A stretch of 64,000 nucleotides of DNA from RGIG3102 sp964369975 (GTDB taxonomy: Bacteria > Bacillota > Clostridia > Oscillospirales > Ruminococcaceae), in the NCBI GenBank assembly GCA_964369975.1, contig CAYJFZ010000004.1, positions 1 through 64,000 on the forward strand, written 5' to 3'. The notes beneath the pieces were generated by a model, which ran no database searches, was not told the DNA's origin, and saw only the letters and a list, made by a program, of their open reading frames with translations. This document shows, in pieces, positions 42,196 through 51,348 of the stretch (position 1 is its first letter; each line of letters opens with the position of its first letter). Made by a program: the position numbers and the translations under genes.

Positions 42196-42413
42196 ATTTT
42201 TTACAACAAAAACTATGGTAGTTTTTGATTTTATACAGCTAAATAGCCGATATTTTTTAATCTTAAACTTTTAGATTATTCGCTTTATTATGCCAATAAT
42301 AAAAATTTAAAAAAAATGTCTTGATTTTTAAAATTAAAGCTGATATAATATTGTAAATTTTGGAGTAAAAAAAGTATCCTGCTTTTTTAAAATTTTCTTT
42401 CGGAGGGTAAACT
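42196..42413 (+). promoter_or_regulatory. pyr operon upstream region and short leader
   Basis: Intergenic stretch with no gene. After the repeat it holds an A+T-rich segment, the pyrB promoter (42321-42349) and a ~58-nt leader. The leader lacks a PyrR-binding hairpin and terminator pair of the Bacillus type; only a weak aaaaaaag / cttttttt hairpin (about 42368-42388) is visible before the GGAGGG ribosome site. Confidence 0.6.
42321..42361 (+). promoter_or_regulatory. pyr operon promoter with AATTTTGG start region
   Basis: TTGATT (42321-42326), 17-bp spacer, TATAAT (42344-42349). The expected start, 7 nt beyond the -10 box, falls at 42356, so the transcript should begin AAUUUUGG. This matches the AAUUUUG start of E. 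coli pyrBI, where high UTP causes repetitive U addition and abortive release. The regulatory interpretation is inference. Confidence 0.7.
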
Positions 42414-43280
42414 ATGAAAAATCTATTTGAACTTGACAGCCTTTCTATCCAAGAAATACACAATATATTAAATAGGGCCCAGCAATTTTGCGAGGGGCAA
42501 ACAAGTAAGGTGGCAAACGATAAGGTTATAGCCAGCCTTTTTTTTGAGCCAAGTACAAGAACGCAAAATTCATTTTCAATCGCAGCGATGCGACTTGGTG
42601 CAAAAGTTGTAACTTTTAACGCTGACACTTCTTCAATTAAAAAAGGCGAAACATTTTATGATACTGTAAAATGCTTTGAAGCCTTAGGCTGTGATGCAGC
42701 TATTATAAGGCATAGCGAAAATGAATACTACAAGCAATTAACAAATATTAAAATGCCTATATTCTCAGGTGGCGATGGCACAGGCAACCACCCAACTCAA
42801 AGCCTTTTAGACTTATTGACTATAAAGCAAGATTTTGAAAATTTTGAAGGCTTAAAAATTTGTATAGTAGGAGACATCGCTCACTCAAGAGTAGCTCACA
42901 CTAATATGAATGTAATGAAAAGACTGGGAATGCAAGTTTTTCTTTCAGGGCCTGAAGAATTTAAAGAAGAAGGTTATGACTACATAGATTTTGATGAAGC
43001 TGTAAAAGAAATGGACATCATCATGCTTTTAAGAATTCAGCACGAAAGATTAAAGGGCGAAATGGTTTTAAGCAAAGAAGAATACAACACTCTTTACGGC
43101 TTAAATAAACAAAGAGTAAATAAAATGAAAGATACAGCCATCATTATGCACCCAGCGCCTTTTAATAGAGGAGTTGAAATTGATGATGACTGCGTAGAGT
43201 GTGAAAAAAGCAGAATATTTAAACAAATGGAAAACGGTGTGTATGTAAGAATGGCAGTAATAGAAAGAGCCTTTGAATAA
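42414..43280 (+). CDS. pyrB: aspartate carbamoyltransferase catalytic chain
   Basis: 288 aa. Second step of UMP synthesis: carbamoyl phosphate plus L-aspartate to carbamoyl aspartate. FFEPSTRTQNSF carries the carbamoyl-phosphate loop STRT, with Q-N where most relatives have R-x. Also HSENEYYKQL, DGTGNHPTQSLLDLLT, VGDIAHSRVAHTN, LLRIQHER and MHPAPFNRGVEI. No pyrI regulatory-chain gene is adjacent. GGAGGG precedes the ATG. First gene of the pyr cluster, so it is directly controlled by the promoter at 42321. Confidence 0.95.
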   Translation: MKNLFELDSLSIQEIHNILNRAQQFCEGQTSKVANDKVIASLFFEPSTRTQNSFSIAAMRLGAKVVTFNADTSSIKKGETFYDTVKCFEALGCDAAIIRHSENEYYKQLTNIKMPIFSGGDGTGNHPTQSLLDLLTIKQDFENFEGLKICIVGDIAHSRVAHTNMNVMKRLGMQVFLSGPEEFKEEGYDYIDFDEAVKEMDIIMLLRIQHERLKGEMVLSKEEYNTLYGLNKQRVNKMKDTAIIMHPAPFNRGVEIDDDCVECEKSRIFKQMENGVYVRMAVIERAFE

Positions 43281-43326
43281 CTTTTATATACAAAATTATT
43301 TTATCGCTTAATGTAAGGAGAAAAAA

Positions 43327-44604
43327 ATGACGACTTTATTTAAAAATGCAAATGTTTACTATCAAGATAAATTCATTAAGGCTGATTTAGCTATTAAAGA
43401 TGGCGTTGTTGTTGATATTAATGACAGTATTCTTCAAAGCAAGGATACTGAAGTTGTTAATTGTAGTGATAAATATATAATTCCGGGACTTGCAGATGTA
43501 CATGTACATTTGCGAGAGCCCGGTTTTTTATATAAAGAAACTATAAAAACAGGAACACTCGCTGGCGCTAAAGGAGGCTTTACATTATTATGTAGTATGC
43601 CAAACACAAACCCTGTGCCGGACACAGTAGATAATATAAATTTACAACTAAAGCCGATAAATGATGATGCACAAATCACAGTACTGCCTTATGCGTCTAT
43701 AACCATAGAAGAAAAAGGCGAAGAACTTGTAGATTTTAATAGCTTAAAAGATTTATGCTTTGCTTTTTCAGATGATGGAAAAGGTGTGCAAAGTGAAGAA
43801 ATGATGAAAGAAGCTATGTTAAAAGCAAAGGCAGTAAATAAGGCTATCGTAGCACATTGCGAAGATGAATCCTTACTTACAGGTGGCTACATACATGAGG
43901 GCGAATACGCTAAAAAGCATTCGCATAAAGGCATATCTTCAGCCAGTGAATACAGCCAAGCTATAAGGGACATCAATTTAGTAAGGCAGACAGGCGTACA
44001 ATACCATATCTGCCATGTATCAACTAAAGAGACTGTTGCCGCTGTAAGGCAGGCTAAAAAAGATGGCTTAAGGGTGTCTTGCGAGACAGCACCACATTAC
44101 ATAGCTTTTTGTGATGAAGACTTACAAGAAGACGGTAGATTTAAAATGAATCCACCTATTAGAAGTAAAGAAGATAGACAAGCTTTAATACAAGGCATTA
44201 AAGATGGCACTATTGAAGTAATCGCAACAGACCACGCCCCTCATTCTCTCGAAGAAAAATCAAAGGGCTTAGAGGGCTCTGCTATGGGAGTTGTAGGTTT
44301 AGAAACAGCTTTTTCTGCTATTTATACTCACTTAGTAAAAACAAACGAAATCTCCTTAGAGCATTTAGTAAAACTAATGAGTATAAACCCAAGAGAGATT
44401 TTCGGCTTAGAAGCAGGTATACAAATAGGCAAAAAAGCAGACTTTATATTAGTTGATTTAGATTATGAATACACAGTAAATCCAAAAGAGTTTTTAACTA
44501 AAGGAAGGGCTACTCCTTTTGAGGGCAATACTCTTTATGGACAAATTTTATTAACATACGCTAAGGGGGAAAAGGTATGGCAAGACAATACAACAAAAAA
44601 ATAG
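43327..44604 (+). CDS. pyrC: dihydroorotase
   Basis: 425 aa, class I type. ADVHVHLREPG (zinc His-x-His), CSMPNTNPVPD, FSDDGKG, AHCEDESL, YHICHVST (His ligand), CETAPHYI, and ATDHAPHS (catalytic Asp). It closes carbamoyl aspartate to dihydroorotate. AAGGAG precedes the ATG; its end overlaps carA by 28 bp. Confidence 0.95.
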   Translation: MTTLFKNANVYYQDKFIKADLAIKDGVVVDINDSILQSKDTEVVNCSDKYIIPGLADVHVHLREPGFLYKETIKTGTLAGAKGGFTLLCSMPNTNPVPDTVDNINLQLKPINDDAQITVLPYASITIEEKGEELVDFNSLKDLCFAFSDDGKGVQSEEMMKEAMLKAKAVNKAIVAHCEDESLLTGGYIHEGEYAKKHSHKGISSASEYSQAIRDINLVRQTGVQYHICHVSTKETVAAVRQAKKDGLRVSCETAPHYIAFCDEDLQEDGRFKMNPPIRSKEDRQALIQGIKDGTIEVIATDHAPHSLEEKSKGLEGSAMGVVGLETAFSAIYTHLVKTNEISLEHLVKLMSINPREIFGLEAGIQIGKKADFILVDLDYEYTVNPKEFLTKGRATPFEGNTLYGQILLTYAKGEKVWQDNTTKK

Positions 44605-45668
44605 TCCTTGAAAATGGACACGAGTTTTTAGGCTATTCATTCGGTGCTGATATTAGTGCAATAAATGAAATAGTTTTTAACACTTCAATGGTGGGCTATC
44701 AAGAAATAATCTCAGACCCATCTTACACAGGGCAAATGGTTTGCATGACCTACCCTTTAATAGGCAACTACGGAATGAATGAAGATGACTATGAAACAAG
44801 GCTTCCATCTTTAGGCGGGATGATAGTAAGAGAATATAACGATATTCCATCAAACTTTCGCTATACAAAGACTTTAAGCGAAGTTTTAGAGGAAAACAAC
44901 ATCCCTGCAATCAGTGGAATTGATACAAGAAAACTAACAAGGATAATAAGAAATGAAGGTAGCCAAAAAGTAATGATTACTGACATTTCTACTTCTAAAG
45001 AAGAAGCTGTAAAGGCTATGAAAGACTATACTTTACCTACTGATGTAGTAAAGCAAGTTAGCTGTAAAAAAATCTGGTATTCAAGAACTCCTCATCACAA
45101 ATGGGATGTAGTAGCCATTGACTGCGGAATAAAATTAAATATAATAAGAAGTTTAAATAAAAAGGGCTGTAATGTAATGGTTGTGCCTTACAACACTTCT
45201 GCAAGTGCGATTTTAGCAATGCGCCCAGACGGAGTATTCTTATCAAACGGCCCAGGCGACCCAACAGATTTGCCTGAGGTTATAGACACAGTTAAGCAAT
45301 TAAAAGGAAAACTGCCTATCTTCGGTATCTGTTTAGGCCATCAAATGGTATCTTTAGCTTATGGGGCTTCTACATACAAAATGAAGTTTGGCCACAGGGG
45401 TGCAAACCACCCTGTTAAAAATCTTGAAACTGATAAAGTGGAAATCACCAGCCAAAACCACTCTTTTGCAGTAGACCAAGACTCTTTACAAAAAACAAAG
45501 CTAACTCTTACTCACATAAACTTACTTGATAACACAGCCGAGGGAGTTGAATGTAAGGAAGATAAAATATTCTCAGTGCAGTATCACCCTGAAAGTGCAC
45601 CAGGACCACAAGACAGCGAATACTTATTTGATAAATTTATTTCATTAATGGAAAGTGAGGGAGAATAA
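44577..45668 (+). CDS. carA: carbamoyl-phosphate synthase small subunit
   Basis: 363 aa. It releases ammonia from glutamine for CarB. The N-terminal domain (VLENGHEFLGYSFGA, GMIVREYNDIPSNFR, ISGIDTRKLTRIIR) is followed by the class I amidotransferase domain with GPGDP, nucleophile Cys in FGICLGHQ and the His/Glu pair in QYHPESAPG. The start inside the pyrC frame gives a full-length protein and has a GGGG-rich ribosome site. Its stop overlaps the carB ATG. Confidence 0.95.
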   Translation: MARQYNKKIVLENGHEFLGYSFGADISAINEIVFNTSMVGYQEIISDPSYTGQMVCMTYPLIGNYGMNEDDYETRLPSLGGMIVREYNDIPSNFRYTKTLSEVLEENNIPAISGIDTRKLTRIIRNEGSQKVMITDISTSKEEAVKAMKDYTLPTDVVKQVSCKKIWYSRTPHHKWDVVAIDCGIKLNIIRSLNKKGCNVMVVPYNTSASAILAMRPDGVFLSNGPGDPTDLPEVIDTVKQLKGKLPIFGICLGHQMVSLAYGASTYKMKFGHRGANHPVKNLETDKVEITSQNHSFAVDQDSLQKTKLTLTHINLLDNTAEGVECKEDKIFSVQYHPESAPGPQDSEYLFDKFISLMESEGE

Positions 45669-48600
45669 TGCCAAAAAGAGAAGATATTAAAAAAATATTA
45701 GTCATAGGCTCAGGGCCAATAGTTATAGGCCAAGCAGCTGAGTTTGACTATGCGGGCACACAGGCTTGCCTTGCCTTAAAAGAAGAAGGCTATGAAGTTG
45801 TATTAATTAACTCAAACCCTGCTACCATAATGACAGATACAAACATTGCAGATAAGGTATACATGGAACCTTTAACCTTAGAATATGTTGCAAAAATTAT
45901 CCGTTTTGAGCGCCCAGATGCAATCTTGCCGAGTTTAGGTGGGCAAACAGGGCTTAATTTAGCAGTGCAATTAGGCGAAAAAGGCATTTTAGAAGAATGT
46001 AATGTTGAAATTTTAGGCACGAGCTTTGAGAGCATTAAAAGGGCAGAAGATAGGGAATTATTTAAAGACCTATGTTTAAAATTAAATGAGCCTGTAATAG
46101 CTTCTGATATAGCTACAACAGAACAAGAAGCCCTAAAAATAGCAAAAGAAATCGGCTATCCTGTAATTTTGCGCCCAGCTTACACCTTAGGCGGTACTGG
46201 CGGCGGCTTTGCTGATAATGATGAAGAATTATTAGCTGTTGCAAAAAGTGCCCTTGACTTATCGCCTGTAACTCAGGTGTTAGTTGAAAAGAGTATTAAA
46301 GGCTATAAAGAAATCGAATACGAGGTTATGCGTGATAGCAATGATACAGCAATTACAATTTGTAATATGGAAAACATAGACCCTGTTGGAGTGCATACAG
46401 GCGATAGTATCGTTGTAGCACCAAGCCAAACTCTAACAAATAAAGAGTACCAAATTCTTCGTGACAGCGCTTTAAAAATAATAAGAGAGTTAAAAATTGA
46501 AGGTGGCTGTAATGTTCAATTCGCACTTGACCCTCATTCTTTTGATTACTATTTAATAGAAGTAAATCCTCGTGTTAGCCGTTCTTCTGCTTTAGCGAGT
46601 AAGGCGAGTGGCTATCCAATAGCAAGAGTTAGCGCAAAAATCGCAGTAGGTATGCGCCTTGATGAAATACAAATAGCGAATACACCTGCAGCTTTTGAGC
46701 CTTCTTTAGACTATGTAGTTTCAAAAATAGCAAGGTTTCCTTTTGATAAATTTGAAGCGGCTTCAAATGTTTTAAGCACTCAAATGAAGGCGACTGGCGA
46801 AGTTATGAGTATAGGAAGAACCTTAGAAGAAAGTTTATTAAAGGCTACCCGTTCTTTAGAAATCGGCGTTTGCCATCTTCATCATAAAAAGTTTGATGAT
46901 TATAAAGATGATGAATTATTAGAATATATAAAACAAGCAACTGATGATAGATTGTTTGCAATAGCACAACTAATAAGAAACGGCCTTGAATTAAACTTAA
47001 TATATAACCAGACAAAAATAGATATCTTCTTTTTAGAAAAAATCAAAAACATAGTAAGTTTTGAAAAAGTGATAAAGACAAATCCTTTAGATATTTCTGT
47101 ATTAAAAGAAGCTAAAAAAATGGGCATTAGCGATGAGTACATAGCTGAGTGCTGGCAAAAAGACAAGACTGATATTTACTTACTAAGAAAAGAAAACAAC
47201 ATCTATCCTGTATATAAAATGATAGATACTTGCGCAAGTGAATTTGAAAGTTATGTTCCTTATTTTTACTCAACCTATGAAGATGAAAACGAGTCAATAA
47301 TCTCGCAAAAAGAAAAAATCATAGTATTAGGCTCAGGCCCTATAAGGATAGGTCAAGGCGTTGAGTTTGATTATTCAACAGTCCACGCTATCTGGGCAAT
47401 AAAAGAAGCTGGCTATGAAGCTATAATCATAAACAACAACCCTGAAACAGTTTCAACTGACTATACAACAAGTGATAAATTATACTTTGAGCCTTTATGC
47501 GTTGAAGATGTTATGAATATAATTTCTTTAGAAAATCCAAAAGGCGTAATAGTATCTTTAGGCGGACAAACAGCTATAAACTTAGCTGGTGATTTAGATA
47601 AATTAGGCGTAAACATCATAGGTACAGACATAACAGCTATAAACAACGCTGAAAATAGAGATACCTTTGAGAAGATAATGACTAATTTAGGCATACCTCA
47701 ACCACAAGGAAAGGCTGTAACAAACATCGAGGACGGCGTAAAAGTTGCAAACGAAATAGGCTACCCTGTTTTAGTAAGACCGAGCTTTGTTTTAGGCGGT
47801 AGGGCTATGCAGATAGTTACGGATGAAAAAGCCTTAAGAAAATACTTACTAACAGCCGTTTTAGTAGATGAAAAGCAACCTGTTTTAGTTGATAAGTACA
47901 TAATGGGTAAAGAGCTTGAAACAGATGCAATTTGCGATGGCGAAGATGTATTTATCGCAGGAATTATGGAGCATGTTGAAAGAACTGGTGTTCACTCAGG
48001 GGATAGTATCTCAGTTTACCCTACTTTCTCAACAAGCGAAAAAGTAAAAGAAAAAATCATTGAATACACTGTGAAATTAGGTATTAATATAGGCATTAAA
48101 GGCTTGTTTAACATTCAGTTTATAGTAGATGAAAATGAGGATGTATATATAATCGAAGTTAATCCTCGTTCTTCAAGAACTGTGCCATTTTTATCAAAAG
48201 CTACAGGTGTTCCTATGGCAAACATAGCTACAAAGGTAATGCTTGGCCACTCTTTAAAATCTTTAGGCTACAGCCACACAATGCAAAAAGAAAAGAAAAG
48301 ATGGTATGTTAAAGCGCCGACATTCTCCTTTTCTAAAATCCGTGGCTTAGACGCTTATTTGTCTCCTGAAATGAAATCAACTGGTGAGGCTATCGGCTAT
48401 GATAACTCATTGAACAGAGCTTTTTACAAGGCTTTACAAGCTTCAGGGCTAAAGGTGCAAAACTACGGCTCTGTATTTGTAACAATAGCTGATAAGGATA
48501 AAAAAGCAGCTTTAAGCAGAATTAAACGCTTTTATAACTTAGGTTTTAATATCGAAGCTACTCAAGGTACTGCCTCATTCTTAAAAGAAAACGGCATTAA

Positions 48601-48847
48601 AACAAAGGTAAGAGAAAAAATCTCTCAAGGCAGTGATGATATTATAAACAGCTTAAGTAAGGGGCATATCACCTATGTTGTAAACAGTCAAGATGTAGAT
48701 GACTCAGCAAGTAAAGACGGCTTTTTAATTCGCAGACACGCTGTTGAAAATAATGTTGGAGTATTTACAAGTCTTTCAACTGTTGATGTATTATTAGATG
48801 TTCTTGAAGAAATAACAATGCCAATATCAACTATCGACGCAGATTAA
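45668..48847 (+). CDS. carB: carbamoyl-phosphate synthase large subunit
   Basis: 1059 aa with the expected internal duplication: ATP-grasp half 1 (ILVIGSGPIVIGQAAEFDYAG near the start, RPAYTLGGTGGG, EVNPRVSRSSALASKA) and half 2 (IIVLGSGPIRIGQGVEFDYS near 540, RPSFVLGGRAM, EVNPRSSRTVPFLSKATG). The C-terminal allosteric MGS-like domain (about 930-1059) includes GFNIEATQGTASFLKENGI and a tail reading FLIRRHAVENNVG. It makes carbamoyl phosphate from bicarbonate, ammonia and 2 ATP. It overlaps the carA stop by one base. Confidence 0.96.
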   Translation: MPKREDIKKILVIGSGPIVIGQAAEFDYAGTQACLALKEEGYEVVLINSNPATIMTDTNIADKVYMEPLTLEYVAKIIRFERPDAILPSLGGQTGLNLAVQLGEKGILEECNVEILGTSFESIKRAEDRELFKDLCLKLNEPVIASDIATTEQEALKIAKEIGYPVILRPAYTLGGTGGGFADNDEELLAVAKSALDLSPVTQVLVEKSIKGYKEIEYEVMRDSNDTAITICNMENIDPVGVHTGDSIVVAPSQTLTNKEYQILRDSALKIIRELKIEGGCNVQFALDPHSFDYYLIEVNPRVSRSSALASKASGYPIARVSAKIAVGMRLDEIQIANTPAAFEPSLDYVVSKIARFPFDKFEAASNVLSTQMKATGEVMSIGRTLEESLLKATRSLEIGVCHLHHKKFDDYKDDELLEYIKQATDDRLFAIAQLIRNGLELNLIYNQTKIDIFFLEKIKNIVSFEKVIKTNPLDISVLKEAKKMGISDEYIAECWQKDKTDIYLLRKENNIYPVYKMIDTCASEFESYVPYFYSTYEDENESIISQKEKIIVLGSGPIRIGQGVEFDYSTVHAIWAIKEAGYEAIIINNNPETVSTDYTTSDKLYFEPLCVEDVMNIISLENPKGVIVSLGGQTAINLAGDLDKLGVNIIGTDITAINNAENRDTFEKIMTNLGIPQPQGKAVTNIEDGVKVANEIGYPVLVRPSFVLGGRAMQIVTDEKALRKYLLTAVLVDEKQPVLVDKYIMGKELETDAICDGEDVFIAGIMEHVERTGVHSGDSISVYPTFSTSEKVKEKIIEYTVKLGINIGIKGLFNIQFIVDENEDVYIIEVNPRSSRTVPFLSKATGVPMANIATKVMLGHSLKSLGYSHTMQKEKKRWYVKAPTFSFSKIRGLDAYLSPEMKSTGEAIGYDNSLNRAFYKALQASGLKVQNYGSVFVTIADKDKKAALSRIKRFYNLGFNIEATQGTASFLKENGIKTKVREKISQGSDDIINSLSKGHITYVVNSQDVDDSASKDGFLIRRHAVENNVGVFTSLSTVDVLLDVLEEITMPISTIDAD

Positions 48848-48863
48848 AAAGGGGGTACAATTT

Positions 48864-49601
48864 ATGTATAAAAAGGATTTATACACAGTTTTAGAAAACA
48901 AAAAAATTGCAAAAGACACTTTTTTAATGATACTAAAAGGCGATACACAGTACATTACAAAATCAGGCCAATTTATCAACATCTTAATTGAGGGTTTTTA
49001 TTTAAGAAGACCAATTTCAGTTTGCGATTTTAATGAGGAAACCATCACTATTATTTATAAAGTAGTAGGTGAGGGCACTAAAAAAATGGCAGAGTATAAA
49101 AACGGCACTGTTTTAGATATACTAACAGGGCTTGGCAACGGCTTTGATGTAAAAAAAGGCGGTAATAAGCCACTTGTAATAGGTGGCGGTGTAGGTACTC
49201 CTCCTTTATATCACTTAACAAAATCACTTATCAAAGAAGGCAAAAAACCGACAGTTGTCTTAGGCTTTACTTCAAAAGACGATGTTTTTTACAAAGAAGA
49301 ATTCGAGGCCTTAGGCTGTAATGTACATATAGCGACAAACGATGGTAGCTTTGGCACAAAGGGCTTTGTAACTGATGTAATTAAAGACTTAAAAGACTAC
49401 GACTTTTACTACACCTGTGGGCCTGAGGCTATGCTAAAAGCAATTTTTTCTTCTGTTAGTGTAGATGGCGAATTATCATTTGAAGAAAGAATGGGCTGTG
49501 GTTTTGGTGGCTGTATGGGCTGTACTTGCAAAACAACAACAGGCTATAAAAGAATATGTAAAGAAGGCCCTGTATTAAATAAGGAGGACATCTTATGGTA
49601 A
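48864..49601 (+). CDS. pyrK: dihydroorotate dehydrogenase electron-transfer subunit
   Basis: 245 aa, ferredoxin-reductase-like. The FAD site is at YLRRPISVCDF, the NAD-binding region at LVIGGGVGTPPLYHL and YTCGPEAML, and the 2Fe-2S cysteines at MGCGFGGCMGCTCKT and RICKEGPV. It transfers electrons between PyrD and NAD+ in the class 1B enzyme. AAAGGGGG precedes the ATG; its end overlaps pyrD by 7 bp. Confidence 0.94.
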   Translation: MYKKDLYTVLENKKIAKDTFLMILKGDTQYITKSGQFINILIEGFYLRRPISVCDFNEETITIIYKVVGEGTKKMAEYKNGTVLDILTGLGNGFDVKKGGNKPLVIGGGVGTPPLYHLTKSLIKEGKKPTVVLGFTSKDDVFYKEEFEALGCNVHIATNDGSFGTKGFVTDVIKDLKDYDFYYTCGPEAMLKAIFSSVSVDGELSFEERMGCGFGGCMGCTCKTTTGYKRICKEGPVLNKEDILW

Positions 49602-50506
49602 ACACTAAAGTAACTCTTTCAAACCTTACTTTGGATAATCCTGTTATCCCAGCTTCTGGCACCTTTGGCTATGGTAAGGAATATAAAGATTTTTATGATA
49701 TTAATATTTTAGGCTCTTTTAGCTTTAAAGGCACTACCTTAGAGCCACGCCTTGGAAACCCTACTCCTCGTATCGCTGAATGCTATCAAGGTATGATAAA
49801 CTCAGTAGGTCTTCAAAACCCTGGTATACATAAGGTAATCAGCGAAGAATTAGTTGATTTAAAAGAGTTTTATAATAAAAAAGTTATAGCTAATATTTCA
49901 GGCTACTCAATCGAGGAGTATGTAGAATGTTGTAAATTAATTGATAAAGAGGAGCAAGTAGGTATAATCGAAGTTAATGTATCTTGCCCAAATATCCACG
50001 AGGGTGGCACTACTTTTGGCGCTGATGCCGATTTATGCAGAGAAATTACAAGACAAGTAAAAAAAGTAACTACAAAGCCTGTTTATGTAAAATTAAGCCC
50101 TAATGTAACTGACATCATTTCAATAGCAAAAGCTTGCGAAGAAGGCGGAGCAGACGGTATCAGCTTAATTAACACCTTACTGGGTATGAGAATTGACTTA
50201 AAAACAGGCGTTCCTATTATCGCTAATAAAGTAGGCGGTTTTTCAGGTCCTGCAGTTTTTCCTGTTGCTTTAAGAATGGTTTATCAAGTAGCAGGCGCTG
50301 TAAAAATCCCTGTTATCGGTATGGGTGGCGTTAGCAGTGCAAGAGATGTAATTGAAATGATGTACGCAGGCGCAAGCGCTGTTCAAGTGGGCAGTGCAAA
50401 CTTAATTAACCCTTATGCGTGTAAAGAAATAATAGAAGACCTACCAAAAGTTATGAAAGAATTAGGTATTACAAATTTAAAAGATATTATAGGAAAGGCA
50501 CTTTAA
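49595..50506 (+). CDS. pyrD: dihydroorotate dehydrogenase, catalytic subunit (class 1B)
   Basis: 303-aa FMN TIM barrel. NPVIPASGTFGYGKEY at the N terminus, VNVSCPN with the catalytic Cys of class 1 enzymes, VKLSPNVTD, LINTLLGMRID, GGFSGPAVFPVALRM, GMGGVSSARDVIEMMYAGASAVQVGSANL (phosphate-binding loop). GGAGG precedes the ATG. With PyrK it forms the NAD-linked enzyme usual in anaerobic Firmicutes. Confidence 0.95.
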   Translation: MVNTKVTLSNLTLDNPVIPASGTFGYGKEYKDFYDINILGSFSFKGTTLEPRLGNPTPRIAECYQGMINSVGLQNPGIHKVISEELVDLKEFYNKKVIANISGYSIEEYVECCKLIDKEEQVGIIEVNVSCPNIHEGGTTFGADADLCREITRQVKKVTTKPVYVKLSPNVTDIISIAKACEEGGADGISLINTLLGMRIDLKTGVPIIANKVGGFSGPAVFPVALRMVYQVAGAVKIPVIGMGGVSSARDVIEMMYAGASAVQVGSANLINPYACKEIIEDLPKVMKELGITNLKDIIGKAL

Positions 50507-50508
50507 TT

Positions 50509-51204
50509 ATGAAAAAAGATGTTATTATCGCCCTTGATTTTAAAGACGGAAAAACTGCTTTAGAATTTTTAGACAACTTTAAAGAAGAAAAACCTTTTGT
50601 AAAAATCGGCATGCAATTATTCTATCAAGAAGGCCCTGAAATAGTAAGACAAGTAAAACAAAAAGGACATAAAGTATTCTTAGATTTAAAACTACACGAC
50701 ATACCAAACACTGTAAAAGGGGGTATGAGAAGCCTTGCAAACCTTGGCGCTGATATCCTTAACTTGCACGCTGGTGGCGGAATTAGTATGATGAAAGCTG
50801 CCTTAGAAGACCTTAAAGATTTAAAAGAGCGCCCTTTAGTTATCGCTGTAACTCAATTAACTTCTACTTCTCAAGAAGTGATGGAAAAAGAATTATGGAT
50901 ACAAAAGGATATAAACGATACAGTTATCCACTATGCAAAAAATGCAAAAATTGCAGGTCTTGATGGTGTAGTATGCTCTCCTTTAGAAGCAGGGATAGTA
51001 AAAGAAAACTGTGGTACGGAGTTTTTAGCCGTAACTCCTGGTATTCGTTTTAGCGATGGAGAAGTGGGCGACCAAGTAAGGGTGACCACTCCTAAAATGG
51101 CAAAAGAAATCGGCTCTGACTTCATTGTAGTAGGAAGACCTATAACACAGGCACAAGACCCTGTTTTAGCTTATAGAAGATGTGTTAGTGAGTTTTTAGG
51201 CTAA
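50509..51204 (+). CDS. pyrF: orotidine 5'-phosphate decarboxylase
   Basis: 231 aa. ALDFKDG at the N terminus, the catalytic network in FLDLKLHDIPNTV (K, D, K, D-I-P-N-T), NLHAGGG, VCSPLEAG, TPGIRFSDGE and FIVVGRPIT (phosphate Arg). Last step to UMP. The gap to pyrD is 2 bp, so translation is coupled. Confidence 0.95.
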   Translation: MKKDVIIALDFKDGKTALEFLDNFKEEKPFVKIGMQLFYQEGPEIVRQVKQKGHKVFLDLKLHDIPNTVKGGMRSLANLGADILNLHAGGGISMMKAALEDLKDLKERPLVIAVTQLTSTSQEVMEKELWIQKDINDTVIHYAKNAKIAGLDGVVCSPLEAGIVKENCGTEFLAVTPGIRFSDGEVGDQVRVTTPKMAKEIGSDFIVVGRPITQAQDPVLAYRRCVSEFLG

Positions 51205-51348
51205 ATTAAAATAGCGAATAGGCTAAATAAACCAAAGGCCTTATTCTTAGATAACACTAAAAAATTTATCTTTTTTGGTACAACACAAATTTAGAATAAA
51301 TAAATTTTACAAGCACTAATATAATATTAAATTTAAAGGAGACTTATT
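51205..51348 (+). promoter_or_regulatory. pyrF-pyrE gap with possible internal promoter
   Basis: 144 bp without a gene or clear terminator. TATAAT at 51320-51325 lies just upstream of the pyrE ribosome site, but no good -35 box stands 17 bp before it. If used, RNA would start around 51330-51332 within AAATTTAAAGG, giving a leader of under 20 nt. Confidence 0.4.

Noticed and set aside
42356..42413. PyrR-dependent attenuator in the pyr leader
   Set aside because: The leader is only ~58 nt; no antiterminator/terminator pair or PyrR-binding stem is visible, and the only hairpin is weak.
42263..42628. Minus-strand open frame over the pyrB start
   Set aside because: It covers the pyr promoter and the pyrB N-terminal coding region in antisense and has no motif.
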